Source: Pseudomonadales bacterium
GTDB taxonomy: Bacteria > Pseudomonadota > Gammaproteobacteria > Pseudomonadales > Pseudohongiellaceae
DNA: 64,000 nt
NCBI GenBank assembly: GCA_024234395.1
Contig: JACKOH010000001.1
Span: forward strand, 1,879,001 to 1,943,000
Direction: 5' to 3'
The position numbers and the translations under genes are program-made. Below are positions 23,947 to 31,339 of this stretch, piece by piece. How positions within the stretch are numbered: position 1 is the stretch's first letter; each line of letters starts with the position of its first letter. The notes below the pieces were generated by a model. The model made no database searches. It was not told where the DNA came from and was given only the letters and a program-made list of their open reading frames with translations.

Positions 23947-24441
23947 CTAATCCTCTTCCCGTAACGCTTTGAAGGCTTCTTCACCCAGTTCGACGGCTTT
24001 TTCTTCGTAAACGATCTTATGCAGCACTTCGGCGATCACGCCTTTGAAACTGTCAGAATGCAGATAAGCCGACGCCCCGCCATCAGCAGGGTCCAGTGCT
24101 ATCTGGCGCAGTTCCTGAAGGTGATCCTCGGTAATCAGGATGACCGGAGTGGGCTTGCGGAAAGGATAGCGCCTTTCCAGTTCCCTGAGCTTGAATAGAA
24201 ACTGATCGCGTCGCTTCTTGTGATGGTTCCAGCCGATGATTATGCAGGAAAGCTTGTTGGTCAGCAGGCCGAAGCCGCGATTGTACTGACGAACCACGTC
24301 GAATGCATTCGCTTCATTGTAGGTATTGATACTGGTATACAGTCCGGTGGTACCGATGCTGGCGGCGATATCATCCACCAGGGCATTGTTGAGATCGTAA
24401 ATCAATATAACGGGTTTAAAACTCATGGAGAAGCCTGTCAT
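23947..24441 (-). CDS. Degenerate response-regulator receiver-like protein
   Basis: The 164-residue protein looks like a stand-alone receiver domain in its order of strands: PVILIYDL, CIIIGWNH, PVILITED and GASAYLHSDSF. The phospho-acceptor Asp that should end the third strand is replaced (Gly-Trp-Asn-His), and the conserved Lys after the fifth strand is Ser. It should not be phosphorylated in the normal way. The N-terminal acid (Asp16) and the Thr in LITED are kept. A second ATG five codons in is an alternative start. There is no output domain and no kinase next to it. Confidence 0.55.
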   Translation of the reverse strand: MTGFSMSFKPVILIYDLNNALVDDIAASIGTTGLYTSINTYNEANAFDVVRQYNRGFGLLTNKLSCIIIGWNHHKKRRDQFLFKLRELERRYPFRKPTPVILITEDHLQELRQIALDPADGGASAYLHSDSFKGVIAEVLHKIVYEEKAVELGEEAFKALREED

Positions 24442-24499
24442 TTTCAGTTGCTGCGTATTATGACCTGAACACTTTGACCTGAAAACTATGACCTGAAGA

Positions 24500-25204
24500 T
24501 TATGACCTGAACACTACATTGGTGCTGATCGGATCCCGGGAGGTCACCGTGCGATTGGCCGGTACCGTGGGATCCTCGTAACCGAAAGCGATGCCAAACA
24601 GGATTCGGGTGTCATCCTGAATGTCGAAGGCCTCTCTGATCAGATCCGGATAATTACGCATGGTTCCCATCGGGCAACTGTGTAACCCGAATGCTGTCAG
24701 GGTCAGCATCAGCGTCTGCGCCCACATCCCCACGTCGATCGCCACCGTGGTACCGAAGGCCGGATCCATACCGATGAAAGCAATATTGGGAGCATCGAAA
24801 AACTCGAAGTTACGCAGCACCGCCCGCTGCCTGCCCTCACGATCGCCCCGTTCGATACCCATTTCCGTATAAAGAGCCACCGCACACTCCACCTGGCGCC
24901 GGCGATAATCGTTTTCAAAATCACCCCGATACGGATAATCCGGATTCGGCGCCACCCCTTCGCGGGTGCGCTGCACCATCTGTGCACTGAGCTTATTCTT
25001 CAGTTCACCACTGGCGACAAAAACCTTCCAGGGCTGCACATTACAATTCGAAGGCGCCTGCTGGGCTATCTCGAAGATCCGCTCCAGCATCTCCGGCGCC
25101 ACCTCCCGGTCCAGGTAACCCCGCACCGAGCGCCGTGCATAGACCGCCTCCACCAGACTCATGCCCGGATCCGTTTCCAGTCGACCTCTCCTATCTTCAG
25201 ACAT
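24500..25204 (-). CDS. Nitroreductase-family flavoprotein
   Basis: The 234-residue protein has the FMN-binding nitroreductase fold. It shows AVYARRSVRGYLDREV at about 20-35, then IFEIAQQAPSNCNVQPWKVFV, the FMN-phosphate and dimer region. DVGMWAQTLMLTLTAFGLHSCPMGTM follows in the middle and LFGIAFGYEDPTVPANR at the end. It should reduce nitro, quinone or enone compounds with NAD(P)H. I chose ATG 25204; an in-frame extension of 42 residues upstream is Arg-rich and off-family. Downstream lies the pseudo-receiver gene on the same strand; upstream is the palindromic repeat array. Confidence 0.88.
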   Translation of the reverse strand: MSEDRRGRLETDPGMSLVEAVYARRSVRGYLDREVAPEMLERIFEIAQQAPSNCNVQPWKVFVASGELKNKLSAQMVQRTREGVAPNPDYPYRGDFENDYRRRQVECAVALYTEMGIERGDREGRQRAVLRNFEFFDAPNIAFIGMDPAFGTTVAIDVGMWAQTLMLTLTAFGLHSCPMGTMRNYPDLIREAFDIQDDTRILFGIAFGYEDPTVPANRTVTSRDPISTNVVFRS

Positions 25205-25344
25205 CGTTATTCTCAACCTGCTTTTACCATCTACGTTACTATCAGCTGATCCATCGTAACCCACAATTCGTTTACGCAGTCCGCGGAAAATTCGATCAAC
25301 AACTGCAGTTGTTTCCGATAAATGACCCAAGTTCTATGCACTAT

Positions 25345-25776
25345 TTCTGAGTTTGAGAGCGTCACGAGCGCAGCGGAATCGAGGCGAAGTTCGCCGGGGA
25401 AGCGCGGCGTACTGCAGTACGTGAGCATTTCCCGGTGAACTTCAACGAAGAGTCCGCAAGCGCAGTCTCGCACAACCCAGAATCAATAAAATTCTGAGAT
25501 TGAGAGCGTCACGAGCGCAGTTGAGACAAGGCGAAATTGGCTGAGTAAGCGCAGCGTACTGCAGTACGTGAGCATTGCTCAGCCAATTTCAACGCCGTAT
25601 CAACAAGCGCAGTAGCTCTCAACTCAGAATCAATAAAATTCTGAGATTGAGAGCGTAACGAGCGCAGCGGAATCGAGGCGAAGTTCGCCGGGGAAGCGCA
25701 GCGTACTGCAGTACGTGAGCATTTCCCGGTGAACTTCAACGAAGAGTCCGCAAGCGCAGTAGCTCTCAACTCAGAA
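25345..25776. repeat. Array of three 138-base palindromic elements
   Basis: Three units of exactly 138 bases (25345-25482, 25492-25629, 25639-25776) are separated by the same nine bases TCAATAAAA, giving a 147-base period. Each unit is a long imperfect palindrome starting TTCTGAG and ending CAGAA, centred on CGTACTGCAGTACG. Units 1 and 3 are nearly identical; unit 2 differs in both arms in a complementary way. Unit 3 supplies the last codons and stop of the SDR gene. Nothing in the array looks coding. Confidence 0.9.
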
Positions 25777-26491
25777 TTCGGCCTCCGTCGACGTCGACTG
25801 TGGTCCCAGTTACGAAGCCATTCTGCATCACAAAAAGAATCCCCTCAGCCACCTCTTCGGAAGTCCCCGGCCGTTTGATCAGATGCCCCGCCGTCATCGC
25901 CTTGAGCTTCTCCGCTTTCTCCTCCCCCATCCAGTCAAACATGGAGGTGGAGATGGTCCCCGGCGAGACGATATTGACCCGGATCGGCGCCATCTCCACA
26001 GCCAGGCAGCGGGCCAGATTTTCCACCGAGGCACCGACGCAGCTTAAGGCCGACTGGGAGGGCTTGATCTTTCTGGCGGGTGAGCCGCTGACCAGGGTGA
26101 TGGACGCCTGTTCTGCCAGGAACGGGGCCGCGGTTCGCACCACCTTGGCGTACCCCCACAGCTTGTCGTAGGCCGCCTTGAACTGCTCTTCGGTCTGCTC
26201 CAGGAACGGTTTCAGAGTCCGTTCGCCGCCGATGGCCGCCGACACCAGGTGATCGATGGGGCCTGCCTCCCGGAAGACCGCTTCCAGGGCCGCCGCATCA
26301 TGGGTATCCGCCTGCACGACCTGGAAGCGTCCATTGGCCACACTGCGGGCCTTTTCCAGATTGGCCTCGGTACGGCCAGCGGCCCAGACGATGGCGCCCG
26401 CTTCGCTGGCCGCGACGGCAGCGGCTAGACCGATGCCTGCCGTGCCACCGATAATGACCACCTTTTTATTCGCCAGTTTGTTCTCACTCAT
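25766..26491 (-). CDS. SDR-family oxidoreductase lacking the YxxxK motif
   Basis: The 241-residue protein has the NAD(P)-binding start KKVVIIGGTAGIGLAAAVAAS (TGxxxGxG type), the AAGRTE cofactor loop, and the late segment IRVNIVSPGTISTSMF. At the active site, where SDRs have Tyr-x-x-x-Lys before a VENLAR-like helix, it reads LSCVGASVENLAR, so both Tyr and Lys are missing. Ser in the LVSGSPA strand remains. The C-terminal GTTVDVDGG is normal. GGGGAAGAG before ATG 26491 fixes the start. The last three codons and the stop come from the adjacent repeat array. Reductase activity by the usual mechanism is doubtful. Confidence 0.85.
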   Translation of the reverse strand: MSENKLANKKVVIIGGTAGIGLAAAVAASEAGAIVWAAGRTEANLEKARSVANGRFQVVQADTHDAAALEAVFREAGPIDHLVSAAIGGERTLKPFLEQTEEQFKAAYDKLWGYAKVVRTAAPFLAEQASITLVSGSPARKIKPSQSALSCVGASVENLARCLAVEMAPIRVNIVSPGTISTSMFDWMGEEKAEKLKAMTAGHLIKRPGTSEEVAEGILFVMQNGFVTGTTVDVDGGRILS

Positions 26492-26625
26492 AACTCTTCC
26501 CCTTTCCTCTGCATCTTTATCCAAATCTATGGCTGATCAGTTCGGACCTTCACGTCCGGCCCCGTTCAATTTCTGTCCGACGGTCCGTTAAGGACCAGAA
26601 AGAGGCTCTCAGGGCTGACTGATTC

Positions 26626-28026
26626 TCAGAAAATCCTGCCCGGACTCAGTATTCCGCGCGGATCCAGCGAATCTTTCAGCCTGCGCATCAGGGCGATCTC
26701 TGCCTCACTGCGACTGTAACCGAGAAACGGCTTCTTCATCAGACCGATACCGTGTTCCGCCGATATCGAACCATTCAGCTCCTGAATCAACTGGTAGATG
26801 ATGCTGTCGATTCGTCCATGGGCCTGTCGGGTCTCAGGTCCCACATTGACGACCAAATGAATATTGCCATCGCCTACATGACCAAATACGCCGAGCACTG
26901 TATCCGGCCATTGCCGCGTCAGTCGTGCCGCCACTTCTGCGGCGAAATGATCCATGTCACCGATGGCAAGACTGACATCGTAGGCATGCATGAACCCGGC
27001 GCCGCGGATCACCTCGGCGGCCCCGTCACGAACCCGCCAGATTCCTTCGTTCTGTTTTTCCGATTCAGCGATCACACAGTCGCTGACCAGCCCTGCCTCC
27101 AGCGCCTGACTCAGCGTCTGATCCAGATGTTCCCGATCCCGGGCCGGCTCTGACCCCATTGCTTCGATCAGCACGTAAAACTCATGCTGCGCCGGCAACG
27201 GCAAATGAATTTCCGGCAGGTGCTGCGCTATCAGCTGATAGGTGTTATCCCATAGAACTTCGAACGCGGTCAGGTTCCCACCCAGGTGCTGCTGACAGTG
27301 CAGCAGCAATTCCGCCACCTGATCGAAGCTGCCGACGCCACAGAAAGCAACGGTCTGGCTGGTCGGCTTCGGCATCAGCTTCAAAACAGCCCGGGTAATC
27401 ACACCGAGAGTTCCTTCACTGCCGATGAACAGCTGGTTGAGATCATAACCACTGTTGTTCTTGCGCAACTTGTTCAGGCCGTTGATCACCGTGCCATCGG
27501 CCAGCACGGCTTCCACGCCCAGAGTCAGCGCCCGGGTCATGCCATAACGGATCACCCGGTTACCGCCGGCGTTGGTAGAGAGGTTGCCACCGATGGTGCA
27601 ACTGCCCCGCGCGCCCAGGTCCAGCGGAAACAGCATGCCCTGGGCCTCCGCCTGCTCCTGAATGGTCTGCAGTTCCACACCGGCTTCGACCGTCATTGTG
27701 CTGGTGAAGCGGTCGATCTCCTCGATTTTTTTCATCCGCTCCAGACTCAGAGCCAATTCGCCCTGCAGGGGCGCGGCGGCCGACACCAGGCCGGTCAGGC
27801 CGCCCTGGGGAGTGATCGGTTGCCGGAATTCATGACAGGCCTGGAGAAGCTGCGAGACCTCGCCGGTGTTGGCCGGCCGCAGCAACAGCGCCGGACGTTC
27901 CGACCGGCTGCCCATCCAGTCGCGATAATTGCGGGATTCAATCTGCCCGCCTTCCACGAGACCGGAGGGGCCGAGGATGGTAGCCAACCTGGCTTTCAAT
28001 TCAGAGTTCAATACCGTGGAATTCAT
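26626..28026 (-). CDS. FAD-binding oxidoreductase (D-lactate/2-hydroxyacid dehydrogenase, GlcD type)
   Basis: The 466-residue protein is a full-length member of the FAD-linked oxidase C family. FAD-binding signatures are PALLLRPANTGEVSQLL, ITPQGGLTGLV and LDLGARGSCTIGGNLSTNAGG with IRYGMTR. The substrate domain ends with GHVGDGNIHLVVNVG and SAEHGIGLMKK, whose His residues bind the active-site metal in D-2-hydroxyglutarate and D-lactate dehydrogenases. It oxidises a D-2-hydroxyacid; which one cannot be told. The upstream neighbour on the minus strand is not close, so it is probably monocistronic or precedes the SDR gene (134 bases). Confidence 0.9.
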   Translation of the reverse strand: MNSTVLNSELKARLATILGPSGLVEGGQIESRNYRDWMGSRSERPALLLRPANTGEVSQLLQACHEFRQPITPQGGLTGLVSAAAPLQGELALSLERMKKIEEIDRFTSTMTVEAGVELQTIQEQAEAQGMLFPLDLGARGSCTIGGNLSTNAGGNRVIRYGMTRALTLGVEAVLADGTVINGLNKLRKNNSGYDLNQLFIGSEGTLGVITRAVLKLMPKPTSQTVAFCGVGSFDQVAELLLHCQQHLGGNLTAFEVLWDNTYQLIAQHLPEIHLPLPAQHEFYVLIEAMGSEPARDREHLDQTLSQALEAGLVSDCVIAESEKQNEGIWRVRDGAAEVIRGAGFMHAYDVSLAIGDMDHFAAEVAARLTRQWPDTVLGVFGHVGDGNIHLVVNVGPETRQAHGRIDSIIYQLIQELNGSISAEHGIGLMKKPFLGYSRSEAEIALMRRLKDSLDPRGILSPGRIF

Positions 28027-28653
28027 CGGTGCGGCAATTCCTGTTCTTCTTTTGGCTTTCTACTAGCTTTCTACTAGCTTTCTTTTCCAGTCAGCTTTCT
28101 TTTCCCGTCAGCTGTCCTATGACATTTTCCTCGCTCTCTGGCCCCTGGCTCTGGGCTCCCGGTTAGTGGCCCGTGGCTCATGGCTCATGGTTCGTGGCTC
28201 ATGGCTCATGGCTCATGGCTCTCCAGGACCCCGCGCAGTACTTTCCGGTTCCCGCTGTCTGGTAAGTTGACAGGAGGACGACAGGCGCGACGTCGATAAC
28301 GGACGGGATGGTAGCACAGTTGCTCAATCGGAACGGCCGGACGATCCTTCGTTAACCGCCCCGACTCCAGTACCTGCTTGAATTGCTCAGTGCGTGTGTC
28401 GGTGCGGAAGCAGCAGGCTGGAAATTAACTGTCCCATGCAGGAAGTTGAGAATCCTATCGTTGCTCAAAGGCTGGACGCCGATGCCTATACCGGTAGCCA
28501 GCCCAGGCCCACTCGGGCTGCTGCCAGGCAATACAATCGCATCAAATTTGCTAAACTACTGCACCGGCTCGCTTCACGGCCAGGCGCAGGCGCGCCGCAG
28601 CAGGCAAATCGGCCGAATTATCAGTCCACAAGTTCCCGACGGGAGAAACCGCC
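28027..28653. other. Intergenic region with low-complexity repeats
   Basis: This 627-base gap contains two imperfect repeat patches: a GCTTTCTACTA / GCTTTCTTTTCC pattern at about 28055-28110 and the heptamer block at 28175-28222. The rest (28230-28650) shows no convincing gene; it should carry the promoter of the DUF4156 lipoprotein gene. Confidence 0.55.
28175..28222. repeat. Tandem heptamer repeat (GGCTCAT)n
   Basis: About seven units of GGCTCAT, one of them changed to GGTTCGT, lie in tandem in the intergenic region. Such a tract can change length by slippage. Confidence 0.85.
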
Positions 28654-28965
28654 ATGCGTATAATCTTTTTTCTGACATTGAGTCTGTTTGTGCTGTCTGC
28701 CTGCAGCTGGGTCCGGGTCACGCCCGAAGGGGTACCGGTAAGACTACTTAACAGTAACCAGATCAGCACCTGCACCCGACTTGGCACTACCACCTCGACC
28801 ACCTCGAGCCGGGTCCTGTTTGTGCCCAGGGGTAGTGAAAAAGTGCAGGCGGAACTGGTGGATCTGGCCCGCAACGAGGCAGGACTGATGGGCGGAAATG
28901 CCATTGTCGCCGACTCAACGGTTGACAGCGGCCGGCAACACTTTATCGTCTACAGTTGCCCCTGA
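28654..28965 (+). CDS. DUF4156-family lipoprotein
   Basis: The 103-residue protein has a lipoprotein signal (FFLTLSLFVLSAC, lipobox Cys17). The mature part has the DUF4156 pattern: SWVRVTPEGVPVRLL, a Thr/Ser-rich middle with conserved Cys, AELVDLARNEAGLMGGNAIVADS, and a final Tyr-Ser-Cys. It is an outer-membrane lipoprotein of unknown function, of a size typical for the family. The convergent DAACS carrier gene ends 36 bases further on. Confidence 0.82.
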   Translation: MRIIFFLTLSLFVLSACSWVRVTPEGVPVRLLNSNQISTCTRLGTTTSTTSSRVLFVPRGSEKVQAELVDLARNEAGLMGGNAIVADSTVDSGRQHFIVYSCP

Positions 28966-29001
28966 CCATGTCCACGGGGACTTCCTTTGCCGGGAGATTC
29001 C

Positions 29002-30246
29002 CTAGTATTTCAAAGGACGCTCAAAGACCTCGCGGTCAAACTCGTCCTCCCAGTTGGCTACCGCGGTGGCCACACTCAGATCACCGGTGACATTGACGAC
29101 CGTCCGCAACATGTCCAGGGGACGATCGAATGGCAGGATGAACCCGATCACCAGGGCTATCTGTTCCGGCGAGATGCCTATGGCTTCCATCACTGCCGCC
29201 ATCAGGAATAATGAGGCACCTGGCACAGCGGCGGTGCCAATGGAAACGATGGTAGTGGCCCCGGCGATGACGGCATAGTCGGCCAGGGACAGGTCCATGC
29301 CGAACGCCTGGGTGGCAAAAATGGTGACGATGCCCACGTACAAAGCGGAGCCATCCATGTTGATAGTCGCTCCCAGCGGCAGCACCGTGGACGCAACCAC
29401 CGGCCTGATACCCAGGTTTTCTTCCGCCACTGACATCGACATCGGCAGGGTAGCCGAACTGCTCGATGTGGAAAACGCCAGCAACATGGCGTCCCTGGCA
29501 CCGCGAAAAAAACTGGCCGGAGACAGTTTGAGCAGGAACCGCATGATGCCCCCGTGCACCAGTATCACGTGTGCGACGCAGCCAATAACGACCGCCGCCG
29601 CCAGCCTGACCACGTCCAGCAGGGCAGCCATACCTTGCGTACCTGATACCCAGGCAATAAGTGCAAACACGCCGAACGGTGCAAATTCCATTACCCAATG
29701 GGTAATCTTCAACATGACCTCCATGCCGGCTTCCATGAAGTCGGCTATGGGGCGCCCTTTGTCGCCAATCGTCAGCAATCCCACACCGACCAGCAGGGCA
29801 AAGAAGATAATCGCCAGGATATTGCCTTCACTGAGAGCCTGAAACGGGTTCTCCGGCACGATAGCCATCAACCGCTCGGACAGAGGAATTGCCTCCTGAA
29901 TTGCATCCGGGGTGGCTCCGGACAGATCCACCCCGACTCCAGCCTGCAGCACCGTGGCCAGAAACAGTCCGATTATGATGGCCGCCAGGGTAGTGCCCAT
30001 GTACAGGGCCAGGGTCTTGACACCCAGGGAACCCAGTTTTGACGGATCGCCCATGGATACCACACCCGCCACCAGGGTAACGAATACCAGTGGTACCACG
30101 ACCATGCGGATCAGACGCACGAACAGGTCGCCGATCCAGCGGATCGACTCGGCGCCTTCACCCCAGATTATACCTACGACAAGCCCGAGAAACAGGGCCA
30201 GCATAATCCGTTTCCACAGCGCAATTTCAAACCAGGTGGTCAGCAT
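29002..30246 (-). CDS. Dicarboxylate/amino acid:cation symporter (DAACS, GltP/DctA type)
   Basis: The 414-residue inner-membrane carrier has eight helices and two re-entrant loops. The diagnostic segments are AFSTSSSSATLPMSMSVAEE (serine-rich loop HP1) and GATINMDGSALYVGI (the NMDG motif in helix 7). The later IGTAAVPGASLFLMAAV and FDRPLDMLRTVVNVTGD supply the substrate-binding Asp/Arg-type region. It takes up a dicarboxylate or acidic amino acid with Na+ or H+. GGAGG before the ATG supports the start. Confidence 0.92.
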   Translation of the reverse strand: MLTTWFEIALWKRIMLALFLGLVVGIIWGEGAESIRWIGDLFVRLIRMVVVPLVFVTLVAGVVSMGDPSKLGSLGVKTLALYMGTTLAAIIIGLFLATVLQAGVGVDLSGATPDAIQEAIPLSERLMAIVPENPFQALSEGNILAIIFFALLVGVGLLTIGDKGRPIADFMEAGMEVMLKITHWVMEFAPFGVFALIAWVSGTQGMAALLDVVRLAAAVVIGCVAHVILVHGGIMRFLLKLSPASFFRGARDAMLLAFSTSSSSATLPMSMSVAEENLGIRPVVASTVLPLGATINMDGSALYVGIVTIFATQAFGMDLSLADYAVIAGATTIVSIGTAAVPGASLFLMAAVMEAIGISPEQIALVIGFILPFDRPLDMLRTVVNVTGDLSVATAVANWEDEFDREVFERPLKY

Positions 30247-30420
30247 GGAAGCCTCCAGAGAACCTACTTCGCATATCCCTCATCCCGTCTCACTCTCACC
30301 GCCGCAACAGAACCAGTCGCCAACCGGAAATACTGCTGGCGGCGCTCCGCATGGTACTGCCACTGTTGTGAGGCAGTTTAGTCGTCGTGTCGAATGTAGT
30401 GTTTAGCGATTTATTTAACG

Positions 30421-30468
30421 TTCCTTCTAACATTCTTTCGAACGTCCTTTCTAACGTTCTTTCTAACA
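30421..30468. repeat. Four tandem 12-base repeats
   Basis: Units TTCCTTCTAACA, TTCTTTCGAACG, TCCTTTCTAACG and TTCTTTCTAACA follow each other without a gap between the DAACS and fpr genes. The intergenic stretch of 349 bases (30247-30595) holds nothing else that I can name. Confidence 0.85.
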
Positions 30469-30595
30469 TTGTGGCGACCAGTTGGCGACGATGTTGCGGT
30501 CAGACTATAGAAATTCATAACATACTTCCAATGTTAATGGAGACCGCAGCCCGGCGAGGCGGTTCCAACCACTCCCGGCCCAGGAGGGGCAAACC

Positions 30596-31339
30596 TTGAA
30601 AGACTGGATAGAAGGCGTTGTAACCGACAATATTCACTGGACCGAATTTCTGTTTTCCCTGCGCATCGAGGCCGATGTGGCCCCGTTCAAGGCCGGTCAG
30701 TTCACCAGCCTGGCCCTGGACATCGGGGGGGAAAGGATTGCCCGCCCTTACTCTTATTTAAGCTCACCGGGACAGCAACCGGTGGAGTTTTTCTTCTATG
30801 CTGCCACCGGGGGGGTGCTGTCCAACGCCCTGATCAAGCTGCAGGCGGGCGACCGGGTGTGGCTCAAAGAACATGCCAACGGTTTCTTTACCCTGGACGA
30901 GGTACCGGATGCCCGGGACCTGTGGCTACTGGGAACGGGAACCGGCGTGGCGCCATTCTATTCCATAGCAAGAACTCCCGAACCCTGGCAACGCTTCGAG
31001 AACGTGATCCTGGTTAACGCCGTGCGCAACGGGGAGGATCTGCAGTACCTGGACCTGATCGATGAGCTCAGGGAGACACACGGCGACAGATTCCGGTTCC
31101 AGGCCTTTGTCAGTCGCGAGAAAGTTCCGGGTACACTCAGTGGAAGAATTCCGTCAGCGCTGGCGGACAGATCGCTGGAAACTGCGGTGGGCCTGGAGCT
31201 GACACCGGAACAATCCCAGATCATGTTATGTGGTAACCCGGGCATGGTGGCGGACAGCATCGAACTGCTCAAGCAACGCGGCTTCCGCAAGAACCGGCGG
31301 CGCACCCCGGGTCATCTCACCACGGAGAATTACTGGTAG
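30596..31339 (+). CDS. fpr: Ferredoxin--NADP reductase
   Basis: The 247-residue flavoprotein matches the bacterial subclass of ferredoxin/flavodoxin-NADP reductases. FAD is bound through RPYSYLSSPGQQ (residues about 50-61), and the NADP site is LLGTGTGVAPFYSIART. The C-terminus ends in the family-typical RTPGHLTTENYW, with the terminal Trp near the flavin. The start is TTG at 30596, supported by a perfect AGGAGGGG at 30582-30589. It transfers electrons between NADPH and ferredoxin or flavodoxin, often in oxidative stress. Its end overlaps the convergent amidase gene by ten bases. Confidence 0.93.
   Translation: MKDWIEGVVTDNIHWTEFLFSLRIEADVAPFKAGQFTSLALDIGGERIARPYSYLSSPGQQPVEFFFYAATGGVLSNALIKLQAGDRVWLKEHANGFFTLDEVPDARDLWLLGTGTGVAPFYSIARTPEPWQRFENVILVNAVRNGEDLQYLDLIDELRETHGDRFRFQAFVSREKVPGTLSGRIPSALADRSLETAVGLELTPEQSQIMLCGNPGMVADSIELLKQRGFRKNRRRTPGHLTTENYW

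Noticed and set aside
25345..25776. A CRISPR array
   Set aside because: Units are 138 bases long and palindromic with identical nine-base spacers, unlike the short repeats and varied spacers of CRISPR.
30387..30599. A 70-codon frame upstream of fpr with repeated Asn-Val-Leu-Ser residues
   Set aside because: The repeats come from the 12-base tandem DNA repeat, so the peptide is a by-product.
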